Assembly (NCBI RefSeq): GCF_040054535.1
Contig: NC_090797.1
Location: 2,415,501-2,479,500, forward strand
DNA length: 64,000 bases
Direction: 5' to 3'
Source of the DNA: Antennarius striatus
Taxonomy: Eukaryota > Chordata > Actinopteri > Lophiiformes > Antennariidae
The notes beneath the pieces are model-generated. The model had not been told where the DNA came from, searched no databases, and saw only the letters and a list, made by a program, of their open reading frames with translations. Shown in pieces: positions 1-13,315 of the stretch; the first letter of the stretch is position 1, and each line of letters starts with the position of its first letter. Made by a program: the position numbers and the translations under genes.

Positions 1-235
1 AGGTAATAACATTTTTTTTTTTTTTGCGCGAGATGTTAGCATTAGTATTTCAAAATGTTCTTCAAAAGTAAACATTTGATTCTGTCACTTCATAAATATA
101 ATATTATATTGTTATTCATCCATACAGCTCAGATCCTGATGACATCATATGTAAGGCTGATTGTGGGGACTGTTTTTATCTCATACTAGATGATCACATT
201 TAATAGGTTCCAATAGAAGTGAATACAAAATAAAA
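1..235. other. Intergenic sequence, nothing recognised
   Basis: AT-rich sequence with a short T-run near the left edge. No exon, RNA gene or repeat family is recognised. The left end of the window is an arbitrary cut. Confidence 0.5.
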
Positions 236-490
236 TAGATAAGGCAGAACAAGATGAGGTATGGTGGGTGAAGATGAGGAAGGCTTAAATTAAGACGCAA
301 TATAGGACGAAATCGTTTAAGGTAAGATAAGTAGAGAAGGTAAAGTAAGATAAGTTGAGACGAGATAAAATGAGGAGAGATAAAAAATAAGACGAGGTGA
401 CATAACGGAAGGCGAGAAAGAAAATGAGATGAAATAAAGTTAGATGAGATGAGGTAAGAAGAGGAGAAAAGAGAGAAAATGAGGTAGTCT
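236..490. repeat. Purine-rich degenerate GATAA/GATGAG tract
   Basis: The plus strand is almost all A and G, built from degenerate units such as gataag, gatgag and gaggag, with very few pyrimidines other than T. The minus strand is therefore pyrimidine-rich and stays open in several frames, giving meaningless Ser/Leu/Phe-rich translations. It looks like a decayed minisatellite or simple-sequence expansion, not a gene. Confidence 0.6.
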
Positions 491-798
491 GGGATGCGAT
501 CTTGCATCCAGGCTGGATCAACATCAACCATCAAGGTCGTGGTTCCCAGAGGATGAATCTTCCTGATCTACTTCCAGAATCCAGTCAAACAGGGTAAACA
601 TTACCCCCCGCCCCCGCCTTCCCTCTTTGACGTACAGTAACCCCCCCCACACACACACTTAGCTCGATGCTAACAAGGCGAGAGCAAAGGGAGACAGGCG
701 TGTTCTGGTTCACTAGCTATGAGGCCGGAGAAATGAGAGAGGATGGGTGTGAGAGGAAGAAAAAAAAGAGAGTGAATGCGTTGTGTGAACGCGTCCCC

Positions 799-800
<2 letters not shown>

Positions 801-848
<48 letters not shown>
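801..848. repeat. (GT)24 microsatellite
   Basis: An uninterrupted GT array, followed by imperfect GT units to about 870. It is the complement of the (CA)33 array about 195 bp downstream, so the two could pair as arms of one long hairpin. Confidence 0.95.
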
Positions 849-850
<2 letters not shown>

Positions 851-1001
851 ATGTGTGTTTATGTGTGTGTTTGTAAATGAGAGAGAGTCCAGTTTGCCTC
901 GTTGCTTTTTACACCAATTGATTTTAGTTTGAGTGGCAGGCGAGAGGAAACATCACCTCACCCTGCTGCTGTCAGCTTACGTGAATAACTGCCTCTTCGT
1001 C

Positions 1002-1039
1002 CTCTCTCTCTCTCTCTGACATCCCTTTCCTTTCTTTTC

Positions 1040-1108
<69 letters not shown>
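1002..1108. repeat. (CT)8 and (CA)33 microsatellites
   Basis: A short CT array (1002-1017) is followed by 25 bp of unique sequence and a perfect CA array (1043-1108). Confidence 0.95.
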
Positions 1109-1111
<3 letters not shown>

Positions 1112-1518
1112 CATCTTCCTCTGCAACACTTAGACAACACAACCACGCAGTCCCACAACCTTTCGTGCACTTTCCCCTCCTGTCTGGGTCCATATCTAGT
1201 TGGAGTCAGAGGGCAATTTAATGACCCCTAATCCCCCCTACCTATAAACACAATATTTTAAAAAGCTGTTTTAGAATTTTGGACGAACTTGAGGAAATAA
1301 CTGGAAGTCTTGGGAACCCGCCTATCGACGCTCCATCAGAGGGAACATATCGTAATCGCTCGACATCGACGGGTGTCTCCATACCTTGTCGGCGAAAAGA
1401 GCGACGGGGGGCGGAGAGTGAAAGCTGCTTACAGCGGGACTGCTGTGTTGCCATGGAGACTGTCTTTGCATTGAATCAATAGAGAAGGAATACTTAGATT
1501 TCACACACTTCCCCAATC

Positions 1519-1549
<31 letters not shown>

Positions 1550-4500
1550 TCCAGTACTACTTTATTTCTTTCTTCCTGCTGGCTTTGTTGCTTTTGTTGT
1601 GTGTGAAGTGCAAACACACACACTGAAGCAATGCACACTTTTAACACACACTACAAGCTCAAGCACATTGGTATAAACACATTTTCCTAGCAATTAACAG
1701 GGGTCTTTGTCCTTTTCCTTCCCTCCAGGGCCATCCAGTTTTCTATTTTAGACACTGAGCTGCAAAAAACGTTCGTAGTTTGGATAAAAACATCCAGGAA
1801 TTTGCAGACTTCTCTTGCCTTTTATACGTAGACAATGTGTAAAGTCTTGTATGACGTGTCAGATACGGTTATCCAGTCATCAAACATGTCCGTGTAGAAA
1901 ATATAACATGTAGGTTGGAGTTTGAGCAGATTCCAATCATCATTTTAGAGTAGATGGAAAGATCACGACTATGATTCCGTAACAGATGCTTGATCGCTGG
2001 GAATGAGTGTTCTATGTGAGGAGAACGCAATGAGGCACACACACTTTCAGAGTGTTTCGTGATTAACGCGATGACAAATGGTGAAATTTCACCATGGTAA
2101 CGGATCGGTTTCAGTCTTCGTCAGCGTAGCTATTCGTGTTTCCATGAACATCTTGTGCAACTTTACCGTCGCCACCTCTCATGCGTGCACGCTAGTCGTT
2201 ATCTGGGGTTTGTCGAGTGAGATTTCGCTCCTTATAGGCTGGTCACAGCTAACCAATAGCGAAGTGACATGCCTTCACTGATAGCCTATCACCTGGCCGC
2301 TGTTAAACGTGATAAACTATTTACCTCTGAGTCGTTCACACTTTCTAGTTTCCCATCACTGTCAAGTCTTTGCAAATTGACCAACTTGATTGTTTCGTCT
2401 CAGCAGAGTCATCAGCCACCGTCACCATCACCACGATATCTGGACTCCAGCGGTATGGGGGGGTGGGGGTGGGGACTAACTTGTGTAGCTCAGTCCAAAT
2501 GACCTCAATTGTAATCTCCCTGATGAGCCTGAGCAGCAAAATCTTTCCGACAGACAAGAAAAAGGAATTGAAGGGTTCTATGCGAAGGGTTCAACCCAGT
2601 CTAATATCACCATTCGGTATCCGTAACAACGGAGATGCACGATAGTGATCACATGCCTGACAGACCGGGTGACACAAGAGACTCATTTGCCTCCACCGCA
2701 AGCATAGAAACACAGAACGGCGAGAGAGAGATAAACAAATAAATGTAGAACGACTTCTCGATTCTGCCTCTCTTACTCCGTCTTCCTCTCTGCCCTCGTT
2801 TTAGGGGGCGGGGATTCCATTAGAAACTAGCAAAGCCTCTGTGTGGCTTGACTCAAAAAAAAAAAAAAAAACAGAACGAGAACTGGAGCAAGCAGACGGC
2901 GCAATCCCCAGCAGGAGCATGCCAAGCCGTCCACCAATGGCAGCTCACGCATGGAGGGTTTCCACGACTATCCTCCCCAAACCTTCCTCACCATCAGCCT
3001 TCCTCTCTTCTTCCCTCCTCTCATCTGCTTTAAAATAAATGTCAAAATGTCCAACAAACAAACACAGCCAACAGTCTGGCATACCGTACACCCTTTTAAT
3101 ACTTTGACGTTGCAAGATCTGCATTTCGGTGTGCAATCCTGGATTGTTCTGTGACAAGTGAATGGATCCTTGAACCTTGACCCAACAAATGTCGTACACC
3201 AGTCATTACTAGAGTATCTTCCTGCATGATGCACATGAATATTTTTGCGTGCATAGCTTCAGATACTTCATTCTTGTGTCTTTGCGTGCATTGATCCAGG
3301 CATTTCGCTGTTTTTTTTGGCGTAGCAAATGAAATCCTAAATTTTTGCCCCTACATTTGGATGTCTGATGTCGGCAGGCAGGCGGTCTGCTAGGCCGCTG
3401 TGAGAAGTGGCACACTCGGATCATTAATCAGACTCGACGGCGCAGCGGGTAGGAGGCGAGCCACGGGAGAGCCCTAATGCATGCAAATGTGCACTCGTTT
3501 TGGGGGCAGGTTGAGCCAAGGACAGAACCTAGCCAACAACAGAGACAGAATAACACATCACGGCTCGAGCGAGCACCTATTCATCCTGCCGATTCAACGC
3601 AGCCAGAGCATGAATGTGCTCTAAGTCATTGTGACAGTCTGGAAAATTTAAAACAGAAAAATCGCTCAGGAAATACGAAAGCTAGCAAAGGCAATCTAGA
3701 ACGGGAGTCTTCAAAGCTGCTTCCAGTAGATATGAAGTATTACACGATATCAGGTTATATAAGGATCAATATCAAGGATTTTTAAGCAAGACATCGACAA
3801 ATGAGTGAAGGTTGATTTGTTGTCAACCGAGGGCACAGCTTAGCGTTCAACCCTTATTATTCCATTCGCCGCTTGAGCCTCATTATAGCCGGGATTGGAC
3901 CTTGGCGAAGATAACCTCACATGACTTTTTAAGATGAACTTCAACAAAGGAGCTTAGGAATGTGAATGGAGTGGAGATAGACGCCGGCGGGCATCGGAAT
4001 CATCTAAAGCGCCGTAATTCCTCCTTGGTTTTTCGTCCGTTTTGTCCTGAATCATTGAATTTGTATTATTTATATCATCCTACTTAATTTTCCCTCAGAT
4101 GTCTGTCTGTTAACCTCAGAGCTCAGGACTCAAGGTTTCTGTACTTCCTCCCCCAAAGATACCCTGAAGACGGCGCGAACTAGCGATTGTTCTGCTCAAA
4201 AAGGGCCATTCAAGGGAAATACTCAAGGGAACGGAGATTTTCCAAGGTTGCGTTCCCGGTCCGTCAACTACCTCCGGTGTGAGTGCATGTCGTCCTCTGG
4301 GTCTCAATGACGTCCTGTTAGACCGATACGTCTTCCCTGTTCACAAAGGACTAAAAGTGAGAGACGCGGACGTCCATTTGTGTTTTGCGAACACGCGCTG
4401 ATGTGGCCAGAGGTTCGCGAGTCTCTCAGGTCAGATGGAAGGTTAACAGCTGTTGGCTAGGAATGTTCCCTGTGCTCACAGCCGAGACACGCCAGACGAC

Positions 4501-7500
4501 CGGAATTCAAGACTGTGCAAAGGAAGCGACTCTAGACTGAATACATACCTGCTTTGTGATTTTACATAACACAAACAGTTTCTATCAAAAGGTTGCAGGC
4601 ATCCAGGCTGCACAACGTCTTACGCGATAAGACTGTATTTGTCTGTATACTCCAGCAAGCGCAACACTTTTAATTAAGCTTTATCCTCACTGTACGATTG
4701 CTTGATTGAAAAAAGACGTCATTGCAGACAAATGATCACCTTTGTTTCAACTCCTGCATCCAATACAGGAGAAAACAAAAGAGCAAACTTTACTTCTGTT
4801 GGCAAAACTTTCCTCTCCTGCATGCCATTAAAATATATTATTCCAGTCCCCGCTCCTTGTTTACAGTGTTTGTTATTCGAACAAGAGGCATATGGAAATA
4901 TGCCTGAAGGATTTCAGTGGTCTGCAAATTGCGTCTCCAATCAATGTCGGGAATCTGCGAGAAATCTTTGTAAGCCGTAATCGTGTTTTCATAGATGAGA
5001 GTGGAGAAATAAAGCTTACAAACACTCTAGACAAAGAAAAGTAAGAAGCATTACTTTGAATTTCAAGTATTTTCTTCCAAAGCCGTATAAAATGAAGGTA
5101 GGAGGAAATTAATTAAGAGAAGAAAGTGAAGGGGGGGGGGGTAACATGGCTTGATTTTTTACGTTGTTTTTATGTCTCTAAGACATCGACCTGCTGTTGC
5201 GATGACATCATTGATCTCTGTGTTCCTTTGCTGGTTCGTTGGGACCCTTATGTAGCCTTCGTAGACACTACGCCCACGCAGCCAACATCAACTCGAGCAG
5301 AAGGGTAGACGCGGACAGCCGGGCAAACCGCGGCCTGTCCAAAGCGAGGCAGATAGAGGAAGATTTATGTAATGCCGCTGCCGGATGAAAGGTTTTGAGA
5401 TGAAGAAGAGTAGCGGTGACCCTCACCCAACGGCTCTCTTTCTTAAGAAGGAAAAGAAATGTTTTGTTCACACCATTGAAAGTTCTGCTGACGCAAATAT
5501 GTCCCTTTCCCCAATTTAACTAGTTTCTAATCGTTTTCCAGCGTCAGGATGCATCACATATGAAACCGATTGAATGAAAGCAACGTCAATACTTCTAAAT
5601 ACATAAATTTTCAAAGCAAAATGAGATGCACTTACAGTATCATAGTTTCCATTTATGCATTATTGATTATTTCTTGCCTTCCTATGCCGTGGTTTCCCTC
5701 CTATCCTCTGTATCCTGGGTTCAATCCACTCATTCCGGTCACCTGCGTCGCCTCAGCCACCTGCTTTCCATTCTCTAATCAGACTCCACCTACTTACACT
5801 CAGCTCACACCGCAGTTCCCTTCCACATTTCTTTCAACCACTCTTTGTGTTTCTTGAACTCTTTGAGATCTTGTAGGTTCCCTGGATTTTGCCTCTTGGT
5901 CTTTTACTTGCTGTCCTCAGAAACCTTTTTTGGGATTTCCTTTGTTGTTCAATTAAAACCATGAATGGGGACGTCTCTTCCGGTGTTCTGCATGTGGGTC
6001 CTAACCATGATTGCATCGGTGTTCTTTTAAAACGATAATAGAGTTCTGAAGTATGGACCGTTTACCCACCAAGAAATGACGTTAAAGATGCTGAAGTTAG
6101 AGATCGTTTGACTGATTGAGTCAAAGATGTTGCACTAGTACACATGTATAGGCAATGCTAAGCTAACTAATAAGACAAGTTGCACAAAGCAAATATTCTC
6201 AGAGCTTTGCCTCGTAACAAAATGCTGCTTGCTTCTTAATGATGGTGCTCCTTGAGCCATTAGCTAATGGACGGCTGGTGCTTTGAGAGCTGTGACTAAC
6301 ATCTGACTCACCATCGTAAAAGGATCCAAAAATCTACTTCAACAAAAGCCTTCGTATTTACCTCTACCTGGTCTCTGGTCAGTTATTGTTGGTTTAATGA
6401 TGTCAGCAGAATTCAAACAAGGTGACACAGCAAATCGCACAACACATTTTACATTCATTACTTGTTTTGGAATATATTTTGTATTTGTTTGCCATCTCTG
6501 GCAGCTTGAATGCCGACTAAAAAAAAAAAAAAAAGTCTGAATGGCGTGATTCACCCTTCCTTTAAATATCAATGCTCTTCAAACAACATAAATGGCCAGC
6601 GCCGCCTCAGTCGCTGGATTTCTAGTCGCTGAGATAAATCTAGGTCTGTGTGTGCATGTGGGAGTGTTTGCAGAAAGATGAGAGGGAACTTGGTTCCCCT
6701 CCCACCGTTTTAGCTGCCACAATCTTTCTGGGTCAGATTGATTGGTTTAGATTGGGTCAAAGCATGCCCACTCATATACATGTGCAGCGTCGGTGGGCAC
6801 GACTCGCTGGCAGTTGTATCCTCTGCTCGATAATAGCTTCTTACTGAAACCAGCGGCGGCACGTCAGACAAATACGTTTCAATCAGAGGAGACAAGCAAA
6901 TGAGGTCAACGCACTTGTTTATTGCAGCAAACGATCTGTCATATTTACTCTGTCGGGAAGTCTATTGGCTCTTCAGAGAGATTGAGATTGAAGGTCATCG
7001 TATCCGAGTAGCAGGAAGATAGATCCCTCGGTGGAGCTTACACTCTGGTGGTGGTGGCCGATGGCTCTCCAGAGACTGATGTGAATTAAGGTACTCGAGT
7101 ATGTGGACTCAAACCCAAGGATGGACTAACGATACAGTTTGGAGGTCACCGACATTGCTTCTTGTCCTAGTTGCGTTTTGTGAAAACAGTGAAAACAGTT
7201 TCAATCACAGCAAAAAAACAAAATATTTCAACCGGGTTTTCACAGCAATGACCCAGAATGGTATGATTTAGTTTTCCCCTCAGGTTGACTGTCTCATTTT
7301 GTTTATCAGTTTGTATTTTATGGGATGTGAGCACAACCCAGAGGCTGTAAAGCAGTGGGAGAGCTAAAGATCATTGATCACATCCACAGCGTCCGTCCGA
7401 ACATGGAATGTCGTCTTATCGGTTACCCTTTTCTAAAGGGATCAACATTTGCCCAGTGTCATATATCAATGAATATGTTTTCTTGGTTTCTTTCCAAGAA

Positions 7501-8629
7501 TTAGATTAAATAATTGCATAGCCACATCTACGAGTGTCTTTCTTGGGCAAGACACTAAAGTTTGACATGACGACTAGCGGTTTCTCGGACAGAAACATGG
7601 TCCGATAGTTGACTCTCCCTTCCAGATGGTCCTGTTAAAAGCCCCTAAGTGGCAGAATAATTTTCCAGACACGGCTTTATGGAACACTTAAATTTTATTC
7701 CCTCAATGATGTAGCATTGTTTTTAAATAACACTCCTTGATTTAGCGGGAAGATTGCACGTGTAGAAAGGCTCATATATCTTAATGGTTTTGCAGCCTAG
7801 TAAATCTCATTTTAGAAATCCTCATAGTCGTAAAGATTAGGTGCACTGAAGGCTCATTACTACACAGTAATAATCTACTGGCAGTCGATGAAAACACATC
7901 TTTTTTCAAAAGTGTTGGGGGGAAGGGGGAATGAAGCCAAGTGATTCCCTTAAGACCTGAAGACAAGAAGACAGTTTCACATGCAGGCTATGCTAATCTG
8001 TGCACAAGGAGCCGGATCCCTGTAGGCATCGGAACACCGTGGGGACGCTGATGCAGGAATCATTTCGGCCTACCCTGGCTCCGAGTTGTGACACAGGCTG
8101 TTTATTCCCGATTATACCTCATGCGCAGCGACGTAAGACACAACACGGTTACTTTTCACAAACACTGTGGTTGGGATTTGCCTTACACTACCCAAAAACC
8201 CGCATAACCAATCATTATTTATCAATCTGATAACAATTCTTAGCGATGCAATGATTTTCTTCTCCGTTGAACACAAGGTTACTGAGGCATGAAAGTGCCT
8301 TCTGAGTGCGCAGACATCTGTGTCCACAACTAAGTGCAATACACAACAAGAGTTTTGAGGGGTAATAATTTCAAAACCAAATTATATATTTTTATTGATT
8401 ATCCATTCCTTAAAAGCTTTTTTTTGCTGGACTCCTCACACGTAAGCCTCTGGTGCTACGAAACCATTGATTTAATGCCATAATTCATTTTTAGAAATGA
8501 CAAATAACTCCATAAAAACACACAACTGAAAGGTAAAACGTGGTAAAGTTGATTCATGAGGTTATAAAGGGGGGTTTGACGTCATCTTTGCAAAAGGTGC
8601 CAATTGGGAGGCAACTTCCAGGACATCTA
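1109..8629. other. Intergenic stretch without a supported gene
   Basis: No exon with flanking splice signals and no recognisable protein is seen on either strand; open frames are all short (about 100 codons or fewer) and of random composition. It contains a TC array at 1517-1549, A-runs near 2855-2871 and 6519-6534, and otherwise ordinary mixed-composition DNA. Distal regulatory elements cannot be excluded without an alignment. Confidence 0.5.
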
Positions 8630-8775
8630 CCCTTAATTTTCTCGAAGGGGCCCCTCAATGTTTACCTGGATTGCCTCTCCCCTTGAACACTGAGCCCATG
8701 TTTGGAACTTCCTGCTAACAAAAGAAGTCTTTCCTTCAGGGATCAATAAACTGCATACTTTATCACACTATAATT
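8630..8775 (+). repeat. Possible non-LTR retrotransposon 3' tail
   Basis: The segment ends with a phrase of the form ccttcagggatcaataaa followed by T/A-rich sequence. This resembles the 3' tails of many degenerate teleost LINE copies, which carry a similar 'gggatcaataaagt' ending. No reverse transcriptase reading frame remains. The family is not assigned. Confidence 0.35.
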
Positions 8776-11700
8776 AGCTCTGCATCATTGCAATCATTAA
8801 GATAACGGTTATCAAGGGCGACTTGTAGTGGGCAAGCAGGTAAAGAGTTCAGTCTTTATGAAGGACACTGAGCGCTTCATCATGCCCGGACGGAAATTAA
8901 CTGGTGACTTTGCGGTAACGCCACTGCGTCTCTAAGCACTCACTGCTCCTGTCCGTTACGGATATCACCTGTGGTCAGTAAGAGGCCCTTGGCTGGTCCT
9001 CTGTAGAGCATTATTCGACCTGGCTGTTGGGAGAAAAACCAGACGTAAGCTTAAAATATCCCCCATGCTTGACACGGCACTGCTCCAGCTGCACTCTGTA
9101 ATTACCAGCAGTGCAATCAGCAGACTCCTTAATTTCCCCTGACTGACAGCCGCTGACGGCTCAATTGCAGAAAATGCACTGGTACAACTTCATAAGTAAT
9201 GGAGCTGACGTGCCGAGGCATTCTTCAGCCAGGGAGGCTCTACTCAGGAAAGTGCACATTATTCCAAACACAGGAAGACATGCCGTTCCAGACGATGTTC
9301 CGTCTAGCTGCCATCGAGATACCTGCTCCCAACAGTCTTTGGTAAGACTCATCGAAAGCACGAGTCAGGGAGAAAAAAAAAGGAGGTTGTAAAGGAATAG
9401 GAATACTTCTTCCTGTAAAATGAGAGCAGCGTTCGCTCAGCTACACAAAGCACTTACCTTATATAACATGTTTAGAGCGCCACGGGAGGGGATGCTGACA
9501 GAGCTGCGACGCGGAAGCACTTTCTGGTTTTTTGCAGAAGTATTGATTTAAGCGTAAACCAATGTGAAGTGGTCCAGAACAGACGTTCCACCGGCAAAGT
9601 AATTGGAGTGAGTGAGCCAGCAGAATTGGCCCGAATAAATAGGTCACTTAATAGCTTGTTTACGGCGGAGATTTGACATGACACACGAGAGAGCAGCCAG
9701 AGACTGGGTCGAGACGAAACTGCAAGGTTGCACAGGTGCAACGGCTAAAAAACAGGGACTACAGGAGTGCAATTTGTTGGAATAACATATCTCTATACAT
9801 GGGATATACACCAGGACAAGGTCATTAGAAATAGGTTAGTAGTTGACTAGGATCATATTATATACACAAAGCAGAACCAACAAACGCAACTGTAGCAGCA
9901 GACTCTTGGGTTTTTGTCAGGGTTCGTGGTCCGGATGACTCATAGGGGGCATTTACGCTGATGTAGCACCTCTGGTCTCTGGTCTAGAGCCTCCAGGTCC
10001 GGCATGCTACAACCCATAGGGGAGAAAGAGAGAACAATCAGTTCAACAGAAAGCACCTGTGACCATTAAGCTCTCCCTGGGACATTACCTGAACTACTCC
10101 CCCTTCCATTACGAAGGTGACATCGGTTCGTACCCCTATTTCTTTAGTATCCAGTTCAAACATGTGAGTGAACGATGTCATCCATCTTTTGACCCTTTTT
10201 TTTTTCCAGTCAGACCGATATTAACATGGAAATGAACGCAGCAGATGATGAACCAACCGGATGGATGTTCATCATCAGAAGCGAAGGAGGTAATACTTAC
10301 ACCAATGACAGGAATCGTGATGAGCTGTCATGCTGGTACATGTGCACAACCGTTGCCCCGTGAGCGATGGCGACGCAAACAACTGTCGACCACGTTTGAC
10401 GGAGGCTACACATTAGCATGCATGTTGAGAAAAAACTTAATCACCTTGATTAAACCAATGCTGCGTTGTTTTCCATCTATTTCAACGGTGCCCATCTATT
10501 TTGTTACGGAGAAACTCATCAGGTAAACGGACGGCGAATAAATAAAATGATTCAAATGGTTCTCAAAAACACAATGAATCTGCGTGAGAAAAAAATATAG
10601 TCCTTGGGATTCATAACCCAGCATTTGAAAAATCAACCAGTTTTTGTTTTTCAAGATTTTATCGTAGGATGAAGAATGATTTTTTTTTGGATAGTAATGA
10701 AGGGGAAGAATCACGAATTTAAATTTTATACTATTTGTAGCATTACGTAGCGTAACATTGATTTACGTGTTTTATTTGCAGTATTCAAAGGTATGCTTAA
10801 ATTTTCCCGCCAAAATGGTTAGCAGCCACATTAGCTATTTCTTAGCTCTGTGATAGTTAAAGGTTTTTTTCTGCATTTGTTAACGTTATCTTGAATAAAT
10901 ATCGTACAGATCGAAAGTCGCACTCATACATTCCCAACAAGTCCGTATTTGGTGAGCCGTGATTTTTATATAATATTATAGATTGATTTTCTCCCTTCCA
11001 GGCAGTCATTAATTTCAGCAAATGAAACTGGAACTTTGTCGAGGTTGGAAATCAATCACAGCGAAGGGGAGGAACAAGAAAAAGAAAACAACTGGTATAC
11101 TTTTTCTCTTCCTTCTCGCCTCTGGGTAAGTAAGACTTGGCAGCCGGCAGCGGAACGCTAACTTTATTCACCCAAATTTAAAAAAGGCTAACATATTTAC
11201 ATAATCTTTTATCACACCATCAGTGGATTTTTTTTTCTGAAATCAGTAGTCTGACAACTTCTGAATGTGATGCCGCCGGGCAACAAATATTACTTGAATG
11301 CACATAGAAGAAAGATTATTCATGCTTACCTTGTCGGAGTGTCACATCGACACAAAGGATGACTCGCTAGTCGCTGCCACGATTTTTCCTGTAGTCTGCA
11401 AACGCTTCAAATGAAGAGATCAATCTGTTAGCTTTTAAATAATGATATAACTTAGTTAAAGTGCGTGATTGTCAAGGATCCTCAGGCTCCCCCGTTAGAT
11501 TTTTTTTTCTCGGTTTTCCGATATTTCAAAGAGTCGATTCGCGGACGCTACGTCACGCGGAACCGTTCTTCTTTTCTTTGCTCTTGATTCGGGTTCTCTT
11601 AAGTACTCCGGCATCTCGAACACTGCCACAAAAGACGCAGGAAAATCCATTTGTCATGTCCCTTGCAGTACAATTCATTATGGATGGTGCACTGAAGCAC

Positions 11701-12780
11701 TACAAAAGCAGCAATTGCTTTAAAGGATCAGCTTTTCAGTGTTTTCTGAGAAACCAATTTCGGAACATAATTAATCTTCCAGGATGGCTGTTTTGTGCTG
11801 GTCGGTAAAGGTGGAACTCTGTCATCACTGTTGTGGAGAGTAATTGAGAATGGATGATGCTTACATAGCCAGTGACATGCGGGAAGCTGGCCTTTTTATT
11901 TCATTGCTTTTTTAACATTTGAGGACAAAAATGTCAATATAGCATCCTCTGCAAAAGAAGAAAAAAAAATACAAAAATATGAAAAGTCATCATCCTTGAA
12001 TTAAAAAGTAAAATAACAGAGCGACTTCATGAATAATTTATGAAGAAGATGCACAAGAATGGAAGATAAGTGAATTGATCACGGTATATTTATCTGTGAT
12101 TGTTTGTCTTTTGTGTGGCTCTGTGATGAGCTGGCATCTTACTCGGGTTGTACCCCGCCTCTCGCCCATATCTTGCTGAGATAAGGTGAATAAGCATTTT
12201 AATAGCTTGTTTTTTAAAAAGTTTTTACAACTGGACGTTTTGCACATTGGGGCTTTTATTTATTAAAACCATTTCCTGTCAGCCGTCCCAGATTCTGCCT
12301 TTTCGCCTCGGCGACCTCTGACAAAAACAGACAAGGAGCATCCGCCCACTGATCAATTACTAACACCGGGGTGTTTATTGGTCATTGAATCTGGACAACA
12401 TTTCTGGTGGATTAATACATTTAAGACATCTCTCAAGTCGGATTTTACGTCGCCGAGGGATTCGTTTTGTTTTATTTTCGGAAAAGAAAATGCATAACGA
12501 CTTATTTTGGAAAGTGAGACGTCCCTTTGGCCGTGTGGTCGGCGGATTGTAGCCGTGGAGATCGGACAGGGTTCAGGAAGGTCTTGTCTGTGTTTGATAA
12601 ATTGCCAAACAGACAGCAGGAGCAAAAGGGATTGTATAATGAGGAGACGAGAGGAGGAGTAAATGGAAGGGAAATGTGCATCTGTATCCTCAGTCGGGGC
12701 AGGGAGGTCCAGCAGCATGGCAGGTATACAAGGTCAATATTTTACTTTGGCTTGTCCACTGTAATTAAATTACAGGAAGA
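8776..12780. other. Intergenic stretch without a supported gene
   Basis: No convincing coding exon. A block near 9060-9180 has homeodomain-type TAATTA sites and E-boxes and could be a conserved non-coding element. The longest open frames (115 codons at 11461-11808 plus; 121 codons at 12353-12718 minus) have no recognisable domain and no supporting signals. Confidence 0.5.
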
Positions 12781-12920
12781 GTCCCTCAGGAAAACCTGGA
12801 GGTACACACTACCACCACCCCCCCCCCACACACACACACACACCGCCAAGCCATGCAATTTGTTTAGTCAGCACAACACAACCAATTTGAGGTCATTTCA
12901 GCAATTAATATGGAAAATGA

Positions 12921-12965
12921 TTGGCCAATCAGAGCCGGCCTGTCAACTGGATTCTGATTGGCCAA
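12921..12965. promoter_or_regulatory. Inverted pair of CCAAT/NF-Y-like motifs
   Basis: TTGGCCAATCAG (12921-12932) and its exact reverse complement (12954-12965) are separated by 21 bp. Each arm contains CCAAT in a context close to the NF-Y consensus. The pair lies about 350 bp upstream of the smim30 start codon, with an AT/GT microsatellite between. It could be an upstream promoter element of smim30, or the ends of a small inverted-repeat element. Confidence 0.35.
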
Positions 12966-12970
12966 TGTAC

Positions 12971-13003
12971 AGTATATATGTATATATATGTATATACATA
13001 TAC

Positions 13004-13065
<62 letters not shown>

Positions 13066-13070
13066 TACAT

Positions 13071-13105
<35 letters not shown>

Positions 13106-13148
13106 TGTGTGTACACGGTATATATATTATACACACACACACGTGTGT
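12971..13148. repeat. Compound AT / CA / CATA / GT microsatellite
   Basis: About 180 bp of almost strictly alternating purine and pyrimidine: imperfect TATATG units, a long AT array (about 13006-13054), AC, four CATA units, AT, a GT array (about 13091-13112), then CA (about 13131-13142). The GT and CA segments are complementary, as are the AT segments. Translations across it are artefacts. Confidence 0.95.
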
Positions 13149-13210
13149 AATTATATTAACAAATAAAACAAAAACTGAAATATATTTGCGGGGGGGCGGA
13201 GCGTCCAAAA

Positions 13211-13282
13211 CACGTGTTAGAATAAAGCGGCTCTTCGATTGGCTGATCCTACCAGGAAGTCTTGACGCTCTTGATGACGTCA
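13211..13282 (+). promoter_or_regulatory. Candidate smim30 core promoter
   Basis: This 70-bp stretch contains CACGTG (13211-13216), an inverted CCAAT box (13238-13242), an ETS-like AGGAAGT (13254-13260) and a perfect palindromic CRE, TGACGTCA (13275-13282). It ends 33 bp before the smim30 start codon. There is no TATA box in the usual place. The cluster is typical of a housekeeping-type promoter. The exact transcription start is not visible. Confidence 0.45.
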
Positions 13283-13315
13283 AGGCGTCAGCTGCTCCAA
13301 CAGGAAAGCTCCAAC

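Noticed and set aside
12353..12718. 121-codon minus-strand open frame
   Set aside because: No domain, splice signals or promoter; composition looks random.
13262..13315. N-terminal extension of smim30 from an upstream ATG
   Set aside because: It overlaps the CRE and has no counterpart in human SMIM30.
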